A stretch of DNA of 64,000 bases. Source: Pseudomonas zanjanensis. GTDB taxonomy: Bacteria > Pseudomonadota > Gammaproteobacteria > Pseudomonadales > Pseudomonadaceae. Location of the stretch: positions 434,001 through 498,000 of the forward strand of contig NZ_JABWRB020000003.1 of assembly GCF_014268745.2 (NCBI RefSeq). Direction: 5' to 3'. Positions 53,090 through 62,656 of the stretch are shown piece by piece. The notes beneath the pieces are model-generated. The model was given only the letters and a program-made list of their open reading frames with translations, was not told where the DNA came from and ran no database searches. The position numbers and the translations under genes were made by a program. Position 1 is the first letter of the stretch. Each line of letters begins with the position of its first letter.

Positions 53090-54127
53090 ATGACCTACAC
53101 CGCTGCGCAAAACCGCTACGAGTCCATTCCTTACCGCCGCGTCGGGCGCAGCGGGCTGGTGCTGCCGGCGTTGTCGCTGGGGTTGTGGCATAACTTTGGC
53201 GACAGCACGCCCATCGACACCCAGCGCGCCTTGCTGCGCACGGCGTTCGACCTGGGCATCAACCATTTCGACCTGGCGAACAATTACGGCCCGCCCTACG
53301 GCAGCGCCGAGATCAATTTCGGCCGCTTGCTACGCGAAGACTTCAAGCAGTACCGCGATGAGTTGATCATCTCCAGCAAGGCCGGTTGGGACATGTGGCC
53401 GGGGCCTTACGGCCAGGGCGGGGGCTCGCGCAAATACGTGCTGGCCAGCCTCGACCAAAGCCTGCAGCGCCTGGGGCTGGACTATGTGGATATCTTTTAT
53501 TCCCACCGTTTCGACCCCGATACGCCCCTGGAAGAAACCGCCAGTGCGCTGGCCACTGCGGTGCAGCAGGGCAAGGCGCTGTACATCGGCATTTCCTCGT
53601 ATTCCGGAGTGAAGACCCGGGAAATGGCGGCGCTGCTCAAGGAATGGAAAGTCCCCTTGCTGATTCACCAACCGGCCTACAACCTGCTCAACCGCTGGGT
53701 GGAAAAAGACCTGCTGGATGCCACCGAGGAATTGGGTACGGGTGTGATCGCCTTCACCCCCTTGGCCCAAGGCCTGCTGACCGACAAGTACCTCAAGGGC
53801 GTTCCGGCCGATGCCCGAGTGAATCGTCCGGGGGGCGGTTCGTTGCAGGCTTCGCACTTGTCGCAGGAGAACCTTGCCCACGTGCGGGCGCTCAATGAGA
53901 TCGCCCAGCGACGCGGCCAGAGCCTGGCCCAGATGGCCCTGGCCTGGACTTTGCGCGACCCACGGATCACCTCCGCCCTGATCGGCGCCAGCCGGCCGGA
54001 GCAGATCATCGAGAACGTCGCGGCGTTGCAGAATTTGAGTTTCAGCGCCGACGAACTGGCCGAGATCGACCGGTTTGCCCAGGAAGGCGGGATCAATCTT
54101 TGGGAGAAGCCTTCGTCGGCTGAGTAA
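53090..54127 (+). CDS. mgrA: Aldo-keto reductase, YghZ/L-glyceraldehyde-3-phosphate reductase type
   Basis: NADPH-linked aldo-keto reductase of 345 residues. Opening YRRVGRSGLVLPALSLGLWHNFGD, the catalytic Asp/Tyr in GINHFDLANNYGPPYGSAE, KYVLASLDQSLQRLGLDYVDIFYSHRFD and the C-terminal GASRPEQIIENV are typical of the E. coli YghZ group. It reduces L-glyceraldehyde 3-phosphate or methylglyoxal in that group; the substrate here is inferred. Single gene between two REP pairs. Confidence 0.85.
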   Translation: MTYTAAQNRYESIPYRRVGRSGLVLPALSLGLWHNFGDSTPIDTQRALLRTAFDLGINHFDLANNYGPPYGSAEINFGRLLREDFKQYRDELIISSKAGWDMWPGPYGQGGGSRKYVLASLDQSLQRLGLDYVDIFYSHRFDPDTPLEETASALATAVQQGKALYIGISSYSGVKTREMAALLKEWKVPLLIHQPAYNLLNRWVEKDLLDATEELGTGVIAFTPLAQGLLTDKYLKGVPADARVNRPGGGSLQASHLSQENLAHVRALNEIAQRRGQSLAQMALAWTLRDPRITSALIGASRPEQIIENVAALQNLSFSADELAEIDRFAQEGGINLWEKPSSAE

Positions 54128-54152
54128 CGCAAGTAGGGTGCACACAAATCCC

Positions 54153-54284
54153 TGTGGCGAGGGAGCTTGCTCCCGCTGGGCCGCGAAGCGGCCCCAAACC
54201 CATTCAACACTGCGTATCAGGAAAAGCAGTGGGGCAGGTTTTGCGACTGCTGCGCAGTCGAGCGGGAGCAAGCTCCCTCGCCAC
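54153..54284. repeat. REP pair, family A
   Basis: Inverted family A units in the convergent gap between mgrA and tauD. Confidence 0.9.
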
Positions 54285-54325
54285 GGGGATATGCGTTACC
54301 CCGGAAAAACATTCGGGCAAGACAC

Positions 54326-55168
54326 TCACCTGAAAAACGGCACATCCCCCAACACCGTCGCACGGTGCATCACCCTCCGGGCAGGGCGGTAGTCGTCCAC
54401 GGCAAAATGCTGGGTGACGCGGTTGTCCCAGAACGCCACGTCGTTGACCTGCCATCGCCAGCGCAGGGTGAACTCCGGGCGGGTGGCATGGGCGAAGAGC
54501 AGTTTCAGGATCACCTCGCTCTCGGTGTCCGACAGCTCGTTGATGCGCGTAGTGAAGCCTTCATTGACGAACATCGACCGTCGCCCGCTCACCGGGTGAG
54601 TGCGGATCACCGGATGGGACAGCGGCGGGTTTTTTCGCCGTGCTTCTTCCCAGCGCGCCAGGTCCTCGGCGCTATTGCCAAACCGCTCCAACGGAAACGA
54701 GCGGGTGAAATCGTGGATCGCCGTCAGGCCTTCCAGCAAACGTTTCATGGGCGTCGACAAGGCTTCGTAGGCGGCGATGCCACTGGCCCACAACGTATCG
54801 CCACCCACCGCCGGTAGCAGCTTGGCGCTGAGCACCGCGCCCAGGGCGGGCGTCGAGAGAAAGGTCACGTCGGTGTGCCACACGGCGTTGTCGCGCACAT
54901 CGGTGACGGCGGTGTCGAGTACCAATACTTCGGGCTGCTCCGGCACGTTGGGGTAGATCGGATGAATGTGCAGGTCGCCAAAATACGCGGCGAAGCGTGC
55001 CTGCTGGGGCGGCTCGATCGGCTGGTTGCGGAAAAACAATACCTGATGCTCAAGCAGCGCCTGCTCAACGGTGTCGCGATCCGCCAGGCTCAGCGGCTGG
55101 CTGATGTCGATCCCATCGATCTGCGCGCCGAGGGCGGTGCTCAAAGGCGTAATGGTCGGACGGTTCAT
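54326..55168 (-). CDS. tauD: Taurine dioxygenase
   Basis: Fe(II)/2-oxoglutarate dioxygenase that frees sulfite from taurine. 280 residues from MNRPTITPLSTALGAQIDGID. Iron ligands are His and Asp in VWHTDVTFLSTP (about 98-109) and His in FWDNRVTQHFAVDDY (about 258). Arg in the C-terminal RRVMHR binds 2-oxoglutarate. The ATG at 55168 has GAGAA before it. Last gene of tauABCD, 50 bases after tauC. Confidence 0.93.
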   Translation of the reverse strand: MNRPTITPLSTALGAQIDGIDISQPLSLADRDTVEQALLEHQVLFFRNQPIEPPQQARFAAYFGDLHIHPIYPNVPEQPEVLVLDTAVTDVRDNAVWHTDVTFLSTPALGAVLSAKLLPAVGGDTLWASGIAAYEALSTPMKRLLEGLTAIHDFTRSFPLERFGNSAEDLARWEEARRKNPPLSHPVIRTHPVSGRRSMFVNEGFTTRINELSDTESEVILKLLFAHATRPEFTLRWRWQVNDVAFWDNRVTQHFAVDDYRPARRVMHRATVLGDVPFFR

Positions 55169-55218
55169 CGCAATGTTCTCGGTCTGGGGCGCCGAATGGT
55201 CGGCGTGGTCATTGGATA

Positions 55219-56058
55219 TCAATGGATCTGGCCGTGCCACGGCACCAGTTTGCGTTGCAGGGCGCGCAGGCCCATTTCCATGGCGAAGGCGATCAGTGCG
55301 ATCACCAGGATGCCCAGCACCACCACGTCAGTAACGAGGAACTGCGCCGCCGACTGCACCATGAACCCCAGGCCACTGGTGGCGGCAATCAGTTCGGCGG
55401 CCACCAGCGTCGACCAACCCACACCCAGGCCAATGCGAATGCCGGTGAGAATGTCCGGCAGGGCACTGGGCACGATCACATGGCGAATCAACTGGGCCCG
55501 CGTGGCACCCAACGATTGCGCCGCGCGCAGTTTGGCCCGATCGACCGTGCGCACGCCGGTGGCGGTGGCAATGGCAATCGGGGCGAAGATCGCCAGGTAG
55601 ATCAGCAGCACCTTCGACAGCTCGCCGATGCCGCACCAGATCACGATCAACGGCAGGTACGCCAACGGTGGAATCGGCCGGTAGAACTCGATCAACGGAT
55701 CGAGCACGCCGCGCGCGATGCGGTTGGCGCCGATGGCGATGCCTACCGGCACCGCCGTCAGTACCGCGCACAACAGTCCCAGGCCAATGCGTTCAAGGCT
55801 GGCGGCCAAGTGCTGCCAGAGGGTGGAATCCATGTAGCCGCGAGTCGCCAGCAGCCAGCCTTTTTCCAGCACGGCCGACGGTGAGGGCAGGAACAGCGGT
55901 TCGATCAGGCCGCTGGCGGTGACTGCCCACCAGATCACCAGCAAGGCGATCAGGGTCAAGCCGCTGATCCAGCGCGTGCTCAGGTGGAGTCTCAAGCCAC
56001 GGGCCGTGGGCTTGGTCGCCGCGTCACGGACCACCGCTGGAATTTCATAGCTGCTCAT
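55219..56058 (-). CDS. tauC: Taurine ABC transporter permease
   Basis: Inner-membrane permease of 279 residues, about six transmembrane segments. The coupling motif AAQSLGATRAQLIRHVIVPSALPDI is near residues 178-202. Its ATG overlaps the end of tauB by four bases. Confidence 0.92.
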   Translation of the reverse strand: MSSYEIPAVVRDAATKPTARGLRLHLSTRWISGLTLIALLVIWWAVTASGLIEPLFLPSPSAVLEKGWLLATRGYMDSTLWQHLAASLERIGLGLLCAVLTAVPVGIAIGANRIARGVLDPLIEFYRPIPPLAYLPLIVIWCGIGELSKVLLIYLAIFAPIAIATATGVRTVDRAKLRAAQSLGATRAQLIRHVIVPSALPDILTGIRIGLGVGWSTLVAAELIAATSGLGFMVQSAAQFLVTDVVVLGILVIALIAFAMEMGLRALQRKLVPWHGQIH

Positions 56059-56849
56059 GCGCGCTCCTGTGGCCGAGTGGTGCTGCGTTGGGAGAACACT
56101 TTGGCGAGCACATGCTCGCGGGTTTCGATGAAGCGCGGGTCGGACTTGATCGAGCGCGCCGATTCCCCGGCCCCGTAGCGCTGGCCGAAATCCAGGCTCA
56201 GGCGCTCGACGATTTGCCCCGGGTTCGGTGCCAGCAGAATCAAGTCAGTGGCAAGGAACACGGCTTCTTCAATGTCATGGGTGATCAGGAACACCGGCTT
56301 GGCGGTGCGCTGCCAGACCTGCAGCAACAGTTCCTGCATCTGCTCGCGGGTGAAGGCATCCAGGGCACCGAACGGTTCGTCCATCAACAGCACGCGAGGG
56401 TCGGCCGCCAATGCCCGGGCCAGGCCAACACGTTGTTTCTGGCCGCCGGAGAGCTGCCAGACGCGGCGTTGCTCGAAGCCGGCCAGGTCCACCAGTGCCA
56501 GCATTTCCCGAGCCCGGGCTTCGCGCGTTTGCTTGGCGACCCCGGCCAGTTCCAGGCCGAACCCAACGTTTGCCAACACGTCCTGCCAAGGCAGCAGCGC
56601 ATCGTCCTGGAACACCACGCCGCGCTCGGCGCCCGGGCCCTTGACGGGTGTGCCGTCGAGGGTGATCTGTCCGGCGCTGGGCTCGACGAACCCGGCAATC
56701 AGGTTCAACAGCGAGGTCTTGCCGCTGCCGGACGGGCCGAGGGCAACCAGCAATTGCTTCGGCCCCAGGGTCAGGGATATATCCGCCAGCACCGGTTCCG
56801 TCGCGCCGGGGTACTGTGCGCTGATGCGCTCCAGCTGTAGCAAGGCCAT
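56055..56849 (-). CDS. tauB: Taurine ABC transporter ATP-binding protein
   Basis: ATPase of the nitrate/sulfonate/taurine group, 264 residues. Walker A GPSGSGKTSLLN (about 38-49), signature LSGGQKQRVGLARAL, Walker B LLMDEPFGALDAFTREQMQ, H-loop ITHDIEEAVFLA. Starts 20 bases after tauA. Confidence 0.92.
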   Translation of the reverse strand: MALLQLERISAQYPGATEPVLADISLTLGPKQLLVALGPSGSGKTSLLNLIAGFVEPSAGQITLDGTPVKGPGAERGVVFQDDALLPWQDVLANVGFGLELAGVAKQTREARAREMLALVDLAGFEQRRVWQLSGGQKQRVGLARALAADPRVLLMDEPFGALDAFTREQMQELLLQVWQRTAKPVFLITHDIEEAVFLATDLILLAPNPGQIVERLSLDFGQRYGAGESARSIKSDPRFIETREHVLAKVFSQRSTTRPQERA

Positions 56850-56869
56850 CGCGTGTCTCCCTTTTTCGA

Positions 56870-57847
56870 TCAGCGAGTGATGTATTTGGCGCTGACGTAC
56901 GGTGCGTAGTCCGGCAGCACGGCGTCGACCTTGCCTTGCTCCTTCAGGAACGCCGCGGTGTCGGTGATGGCTTGGGTAGTCGGCGCGCCGAGGCTCACGA
57001 CCTGATCGGCTGCCAGGGGGAAGACGTTGCCTTGCAGCAACAGCGGGATATCGCTGGCCTTGGCGCCGGAAAGCTTCACCAGTTTGTCGACGTTGGACGC
57101 ATCGGCCAGCCAGGCCTGCGGGTCCTTGCGGTACTGGGCGTAGGCATCCAGGGTCACTTTGGCGAAGGCGGTGACAATCTCGGGATGCTTCTGGGCGAAG
57201 TCCTTGCGCACGATCCAGGCGTCGAAGGTCGGTGCGCCGAACTTGGCCAGCTCCGCGGAGGTGATCAGCACCTTGCCGTTTTCCTTGGCCACGCCCAGGG
57301 CCGGGTCCCAGACATAAGTCGCGTCGATGTCGCCACGCTTCCAGGCAGCGATGATGGCCGGTGGCGCCAGGTTGAGCACGGTGACTGTCGACGGGTCGAT
57401 GTTCCAGTGCTTCAACGCGGCGAGCAGGCTGTAGTGGCCCGTGGAGACGAACGGCACGGCGATTTTCTTGCCGATCAGGTCTTTTGGTGAATTGATGCCA
57501 GAGCCGTCACGCACCACCAAGGCTTCGGCGGCGCCGATCTGCGTGGCGATGAGGAAGGTTTCCACCGGGACCTGGCGGGTAATGGCCGCGGTCAACGGGC
57601 TGGAACCGAGGTAGCCGATCTGCACATCGCCCGAGGCAATGGCAGTGATGACGTCGGCGCCATTGTCGAACTTGCGCCAGTCGATCTTGGCTTGGGTGGC
57701 TTTTTCATAGGCGCCATCGGCCTGGGCGACTTTGGCCGGGTCGACGGTGGTCTGGTAAGCGACGGTCAGGTCGGCCGCCTGGGCAAAAAGACTCGTTGCA
57801 GCCAGGGAGGCGGCTGCGAGAAGGCGAAGGGGGAAGCGCAAAGACAT
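56870..57847 (-). CDS. tauA: Taurine-binding periplasmic protein
   Basis: Substrate-binding protein of the sulfonate import family, 325 residues. Sec signal peptide cut near AQA/ADLTVAYQ. Motifs NGADVITAIASGDVQIGYLGSSPL and AAWKRGDIDATYVWDPAL are typical of TauA. The ATG at 57847 is chosen from GAGGAG before it; an upstream TTG frame adds five residues. First gene of the operon, with an AT-rich region before it (57895-57955). Confidence 0.92.
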   Translation of the reverse strand: MSLRFPLRLLAAASLAATSLFAQAADLTVAYQTTVDPAKVAQADGAYEKATQAKIDWRKFDNGADVITAIASGDVQIGYLGSSPLTAAITRQVPVETFLIATQIGAAEALVVRDGSGINSPKDLIGKKIAVPFVSTGHYSLLAALKHWNIDPSTVTVLNLAPPAIIAAWKRGDIDATYVWDPALGVAKENGKVLITSAELAKFGAPTFDAWIVRKDFAQKHPEIVTAFAKVTLDAYAQYRKDPQAWLADASNVDKLVKLSGAKASDIPLLLQGNVFPLAADQVVSLGAPTTQAITDTAAFLKEQGKVDAVLPDYAPYVSAKYITR

Positions 57848-57889
57848 GGGGAAGCTCCTCAACAGGCCGCCGGGAGTTCGGCGTTGGAG

Positions 57890-57960
57890 GAGACTAAATG
57901 ATCTAAGAATTAGAAAATAAATAACTTTTTCGAATGAGCTTATTTTCGAAAAAATCTATC
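57890..57960 (-). promoter_or_regulatory. AT-rich promoter region of tauABCD
   Basis: Strongly AT-rich stretch with TTTTCGAA and its like on both sides (ACTTTTTCGAATGAGC..TTATTTTCGAA). It is a likely sulfur-starvation promoter but does not contain the GGAATA motif seen at other sulfur loci in this window. Confidence 0.4.
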
Positions 57961-57979
57961 GAGAGCGGCTCGGAACCTT

Positions 57980-58071
57980 TGTGGCGAGGGAGCTTGCTCC
58001 CGCTGGATTGCGCAGCAGGCCCGTTTTCACGACTGCTGCGCAGCCGAGCGGGAGCAAGCTCCCTCGCCACA
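57980..58071. repeat. REP pair, family A
   Basis: Inverted family A units between the gshA stop and the tau promoter. Confidence 0.9.
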
Positions 58072-58094
58072 AAAGCGTTCTTGTCAGCGAGGTG

Positions 58095-59693
58095 TCAGTT
58101 GCTGATCGCCAGGATGCTCGCCTGATACGAGCCCACGAACACATCGAAATCCCCCACCTCGTTCTGTTCCAGCTCGGCCTGCTGGACCAATGACTTACGG
58201 GCAGTTTCCTCGAACGTCGCTTGCTCCTGGGCAGGCAACGGCTCGGCGCGGAAGAACTCGGCGTGGGCCTTGCTCTGGCGCAGGGAGAACTGGGCGAAGC
58301 TTTCCTGGTGTTCGGCCATGGCGGCGAGCACCTGGGCGGAAGGGGTCAAGGACGGGTCGCGGACTTTCGCCAGTTGCGCATCCAGGGCCTGGCGGTGGGC
58401 ATCGCCACCCTGGCTCTGGTCGAGCAACGAGGCCAGCGGGGCGATTTTTTCCAGCAATTCGACGGCCCAGGTCTGCATATCCACCGCTTGGTCCTGACGC
58501 TGCAATTGCAGGCCAGGCTTGCGGCCTTCCTTGACCACGGTCAGGAAGTTGCTGGTGGCGTTGCCGCATTCGTTGTTTTCCAGCTGCGGGCTGTCGTTGA
58601 GGCCGCAATACAGCAGGAACGCATCGAGGAAGCGCGACTCGGTGAGATCGATGCCCATCGGCAGGAACGGGTTAATGTCCAGGCAACGCACTTCGACGTA
58701 CTGGATACCCCGGGCCATCAAGGCCTGGATCGGCCGCTCGCCGGTGTAGGTCACGCGTTTGGGGCGGATGTTGGAGTAATACTCGTTTTCGATCTGCAGG
58801 ATGTTGGTATTGAGCTGCACCCACTCGCCGTTCTGGTGCGTGCCGACTTCGACGTACGGTGCGTAGGGCGTCGCCACCGCTTTGCGCAGGCTGTCGGTGT
58901 AGCTCGCCAGGTCGTTGTAGCACGGCGTGAGGCCGGCTTGGGCGTTGCTTTGGTAACCCAGGTCGCTCATGCGCAGGCTGGTGGCGTAGGGCAGGTACAA
59001 GGTGTCCGGATCCAACTGCTCCAACTGGTGCGGACGGCCTCGCAGGAAACCGATGTCCAGGGCCGGCGAGGCACCGAACAGGTACATCAGCAACCAGCTG
59101 TAGCGGCGGAAATTGCGGATCAGCGCGATGTAGGCTGACGACTGGAAGTCACGGTCGCTCACCTCGGCGGCTTCGTCCTGCCGGAGCAGCGGCCAGAGTT
59201 TTTCCGGCAGGGAAAAGTTGTAGTGGATACCGGCAATGCACTGCATGGTCTTGCCGTAGCGCAGGGCCAGGCCCTGGCGATAGACGTACTTGAGCCGACC
59301 GATATTCGAGGTGCCGTAATACGCGATCGGGATGTCTTCTTCCGCCGGCAACGGGCACGGCATCGAGGGGCTCCACAAGTACTCGTCGCCGAGCTTGCTG
59401 TAGGCGAACCGGTGGATCTTGTCGAGGCTGCGCAGGGTATCGGCCGGGTTGGCCAGGGCCGGCGTGATGAACTCCAGCAGCGACTCGGAATAGTCGGTGG
59501 TGATCTGTTCGTTGGTCAACGCCGAGCCCAGGGCCTTGGGATGCGGGGTCTGCGCCAGGCGCCCATCGCCAGTGACGCGCAGGCATTCACGCTCGATGCC
59601 GTGCAGGCACTGTTCGAGCAGGGAGAGGTTGGCGCGCTCGCCGAGCAGGGCCAGGCGGCGGTTTAAAAGGTCGCTCAAGTTGAATTCCTTCAC
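58095..59693 (-). CDS. gshA: Glutamate-cysteine ligase
   Basis: First enzyme of glutathione synthesis, joining glutamate and cysteine with ATP. 532 residues, gamma-proteobacterial family 1. Key segments: GIERECLRVTGDGRLAQTPHPKALGSALTN, TTDYSESLLEFITP, IAYYGTSNIGRLKYVYRQGLALRYGKTMQCIAGIHYNFS and YVEVRCLDINPF. Single gene between the tau operon and a family B REP. Confidence 0.95.
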   Translation of the reverse strand: MKEFNLSDLLNRRLALLGERANLSLLEQCLHGIERECLRVTGDGRLAQTPHPKALGSALTNEQITTDYSESLLEFITPALANPADTLRSLDKIHRFAYSKLGDEYLWSPSMPCPLPAEEDIPIAYYGTSNIGRLKYVYRQGLALRYGKTMQCIAGIHYNFSLPEKLWPLLRQDEAAEVSDRDFQSSAYIALIRNFRRYSWLLMYLFGASPALDIGFLRGRPHQLEQLDPDTLYLPYATSLRMSDLGYQSNAQAGLTPCYNDLASYTDSLRKAVATPYAPYVEVGTHQNGEWVQLNTNILQIENEYYSNIRPKRVTYTGERPIQALMARGIQYVEVRCLDINPFLPMGIDLTESRFLDAFLLYCGLNDSPQLENNECGNATSNFLTVVKEGRKPGLQLQRQDQAVDMQTWAVELLEKIAPLASLLDQSQGGDAHRQALDAQLAKVRDPSLTPSAQVLAAMAEHQESFAQFSLRQSKAHAEFFRAEPLPAQEQATFEETARKSLVQQAELEQNEVGDFDVFVGSYQASILAISN

Positions 59694-59801
59694 GCGTCAG
59701 TCGCCCCAATATGGGGGTGGGCAAGACGGTCTACAAGGGTGAAGTTAAAACTGGCGTTTTCGCCTGGTTTTTTGGGTCAAGGACTGATCGCCTCGATCCC
59801 C

Positions 59802-59890
59802 TGTGGGAGCGGGCTTGCTCGCGAATAGGGACTGTCAGTCAACATTGTAGTCGCCTGACACACCGCCTTCGCGAGCAAGCCCGCTCCCAC
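59802..59890. repeat. REP pair, family B
   Basis: Inverted family B units in the gap between the thioesterase stop and gshA start; nothing else is clear in these 255 bases. Confidence 0.9.
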
Positions 59891-59948
59891 GGAGAAATTT
59901 CGACACCGCATTCATGCGTCGAAATTAACTCAAATCAATGACAGGGAG

Positions 59949-60332
59949 CTATAGGACAGCGAACGTGCCTTGCGCTTTTGCGACCAGTTTGTCGCCTTGC
60001 ATCACCTCGGCCTCGACCACCAGCGTGCGCCGGCCGGGGTGGATGACCCGGGCGGTGCACAACACGTCGCCGTCGGACACGGCGCGAATGTAGTTGATCT
60101 TGCATTCGATGGTCGCGCTCTGCTGGTCAAAGCCATGGACACTGGAGCAGGCCAGTCCCATGGCAATGTCCACCAGGCTGAACAGCGCGCCGCCGTGCAG
60201 CTTGCCGCCGCGGTTGCGCAGCGGCGGTTCGAGGCTCAGGGCGACTTGCGCCACCCCATCCCCAAGGCTCTGCAGACGGCAGCCGAGCAGCTTGAAGAAC
60301 GCGCTCTCGACCAACCCGGCCGGTGCGTCCAT
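59949..60332 (-). CDS. PaaI-family hotdog thioesterase
   Basis: A 127-residue hotdog-fold protein. The PaaI motif NRGGKLHGGALFSLVDIAMGLA (about 40-61) holds the catalytic Asp, and a second strand TIECKINYIRAV follows. It hydrolyses acyl-CoA thioesters in the family, substrate unknown. Its ATG overlaps the tex stop by one base (TGATG), so the two genes are coupled in translation. Confidence 0.85.
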   Translation of the reverse strand: MDAPAGLVESAFFKLLGCRLQSLGDGVAQVALSLEPPLRNRGGKLHGGALFSLVDIAMGLACSSVHGFDQQSATIECKINYIRAVSDGDVLCTARVIHPGRRTLVVEAEVMQGDKLVAKAQGTFAVL

Positions 60333-62656
60333 CAGCGTTTCTTCAACTGCTTGGCGTTGGCGAACAACGAAGCCATGGCGCTGTTCGCCGGGGCCGCGGT
60401 GGCGGTTTCCTTGCGTGGCGCGGTGTTTTGCGACTGGCGTGGCGTCGAGCCAGGACGCGCACCACGGGCACCGTCGACTTTCTCGCCCGGCGTGTCGCTC
60501 ATGCGCATCGACAGGCCGACGCGTTTGCGTGGGATGTCGACTTCCATGACCTTCACTTTCACCACATCACCGGCCTTCACCGCTTCGCGCGGGTCCTTGA
60601 TGAACTTCTCTGACAAGGCCGAGATGTGTACCAGACCGTCCTGGTGCACGCCGATGTCGACGAAGGCACCGAAGTTGGTGACGTTGGTCACCACGCCTTC
60701 GAGGATCATGCCCGGTTGCAGGTCCTTGAGGTCTTCGACGCCGTCCTGGAACTCGGCGGTCTTGAACTCTGGACGCGGGTCGCGGCCCGGTTTCTCCAGT
60801 TCTTGCAGGATGTCGGTCACGGTCGGCAGGCCGAAGGTTTCGTCGGTGAATTTCTTCGGATCCAGGCGCTTGAGGAACGCGGCGTCACCGATCAGCGAGC
60901 GGATGTCGCGGTCGGTCTGGGCGGCGATACGTTGCACCAGCGGGTAGGCTTCAGGGTGGACCGCCGACGAATCGAGCGGATTGTCGCCATTCATGACTCG
61001 TAGGAAACCGGCGGCCTGTTCGAAGGTTTTCTCGCCCAGGCGTGGGACCTTCTTCAGCGCGGCGCGGGTCTTGAACGCGCCGTGTTCGTCACGGTGGGTG
61101 ACGATGTTCTGCGCCAGCGTGGCGTTCAGGCCGGAAATGCGCGCCAACAGCGCCACCGAAGCGGTGTTCACGTCCACGCCCACGGCGTTCACGCAATCTT
61201 CCACCACGGCGTCCAGGCCGCGCGCCAGTTTCAGTTGGGAGACGTCGTGCTGGTACTGGCCGACACCAATGGATTTAGGGTCGATCTTCACCAGCTCTGC
61301 CAGTGGGTCCTGCAGGCGACGGGCGATGGACACCGCGCCACGGATCGACACGTCCAGGTCCGGGAATTCCTTGGAAGCCAGTTCCGACGCCGAGTAAACC
61401 GAAGCGCCGGCCTCGGAGACCATGACCTTGGTCATCTTCATGGCTGGGTATTTCTTGATCAGCTCGGCGGCCAGCTTGTCGGTCTCACGGCTGGCGGTGC
61501 CGTTGCCGATGGCGATCAGGTCCACCGAATGCTTGGCGCACAGGGCGGCGAGCACGGCGAGGGTCTGGTCCCACTTGTTGTGCGGCACGTGCGGGTAGAC
61601 CGTGGCGTGGTCCAGCAGTTTGCCGGTGGAATCCACCACGGCCACCTTGCAACCGGTGCGCAGGCCCGGGTCAAGGCCCAGGGTGGCGCGCGGGCCGGCC
61701 GGCGCGGCCAGCAACAGGTCGTGCAGGTTGTGGGCGAACACGTTGATCGCCTCGGTCTCGGCGTTGTCACGCAACTCGCCCAGCAGGTCGGTTTCCAGAT
61801 GGGTGTAGAGCTTGACCTTCCAAGTCCAGCGCACCACTTCGGCCAGCCATTTGTCGGCGGCGCGGTTCTGGTTCTGGATGCCAAACTGCTGGCCGATCAT
61901 GCCTTCGCACGGGTGCATGGTGCCGGGCAATTCTTCACCGACCTTCAGTGCAGAACTGAGAATGCCTTCGTTGCGACCACGGAAAATCGCCAGGGCGCGG
62001 TGGGACGGCATGCTCTTGAGCGGTTCGTCGTGTTCGAAGTAGTCGCGGAACTTCGCGCCTTCCTCTTCCTTGCCGGCGATGACCCGGGCGCTGAGGGTGG
62101 CTTCCTGCTTGAGGTAGCTGCGCAGCTTTTCCAGCAGGTTGGCGTCTTCGGCGAAACGCTCCATGAGGATGTACTTGGCGCCTTCCAGCGCCGCCTTCAC
62201 GTCCGCCACGCCTTTTTCGGCATCGACGAAGCGCGCGGCTTCGGTTTCCGGGGCCAGGGTCGGGTCGTTGAACAGGCCGTCGGCCAGCTCGCCGAGGCCG
62301 GCTTCCAGGGCGATCTGGCCCTTGGTGCGGCGCTTTTGCTTGTAGGGCAGGTACAAGTCTTCGAGACGGGTCTTGGTGTCGGCCAACTTGATGTCGCGCT
62401 CGAGTTGCGGGGTCAGCTTGCCCTGCTCCTGGATGCTGGCCAGGATGCTGATACGCCGTTCGTCGAGTTCTCGCAGGTAGCGCAGGCGCTCTTCCAGATG
62501 CCGCAATTGGGTGTCATCGAGGCTGCCGGTCACTTCTTTCCGGTAACGGGCGATGAAAGGCACCGTGGAGCCTTCATCGAGTAGCGCGACGGCCGCTTCG
62601 ACCTGCTGTGGGCGTACACCGAGTTCCTCGGCGATGCGGCTGTTGATGCTGTCCAT
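60332..62656 (-). CDS. tex: Tex-family RNA-binding transcription accessory protein
   Basis: Tex protein, 774 residues. N-terminal helical Tex domain (MDSINSRIAEELGVRPQQVEAAVALLDEGSTVPFIARYRKE), a YqgF-like RNase H domain (ATLGLDPGLRTGCKVAVVDSTG), helix-hairpin-helix motifs (NTASVALLARISGLNATLAQNIVTHR), and a C-terminal S1 domain (ILEGVVTNVTNFGAFVDIGVHQDGLVHIS). A Ser/Arg/Ala-rich tail ends it. It binds RNA and ribosome-linked transcripts. The ATG at 62656 has AGGTGG before it; an upstream ATG at 62671 adds five residues. Divergent from ompR. Confidence 0.95.
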   Translation of the reverse strand: MDSINSRIAEELGVRPQQVEAAVALLDEGSTVPFIARYRKEVTGSLDDTQLRHLEERLRYLRELDERRISILASIQEQGKLTPQLERDIKLADTKTRLEDLYLPYKQKRRTKGQIALEAGLGELADGLFNDPTLAPETEAARFVDAEKGVADVKAALEGAKYILMERFAEDANLLEKLRSYLKQEATLSARVIAGKEEEGAKFRDYFEHDEPLKSMPSHRALAIFRGRNEGILSSALKVGEELPGTMHPCEGMIGQQFGIQNQNRAADKWLAEVVRWTWKVKLYTHLETDLLGELRDNAETEAINVFAHNLHDLLLAAPAGPRATLGLDPGLRTGCKVAVVDSTGKLLDHATVYPHVPHNKWDQTLAVLAALCAKHSVDLIAIGNGTASRETDKLAAELIKKYPAMKMTKVMVSEAGASVYSASELASKEFPDLDVSIRGAVSIARRLQDPLAELVKIDPKSIGVGQYQHDVSQLKLARGLDAVVEDCVNAVGVDVNTASVALLARISGLNATLAQNIVTHRDEHGAFKTRAALKKVPRLGEKTFEQAAGFLRVMNGDNPLDSSAVHPEAYPLVQRIAAQTDRDIRSLIGDAAFLKRLDPKKFTDETFGLPTVTDILQELEKPGRDPRPEFKTAEFQDGVEDLKDLQPGMILEGVVTNVTNFGAFVDIGVHQDGLVHISALSEKFIKDPREAVKAGDVVKVKVMEVDIPRKRVGLSMRMSDTPGEKVDGARGARPGSTPRQSQNTAPRKETATAAPANSAMASLFANAKQLKKR

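Noticed and set aside
61082..62584. 500-residue plus-strand ORF opposite tex
   Set aside because: Antisense shadow of the tex gene; all Tex domains lie on the minus strand.
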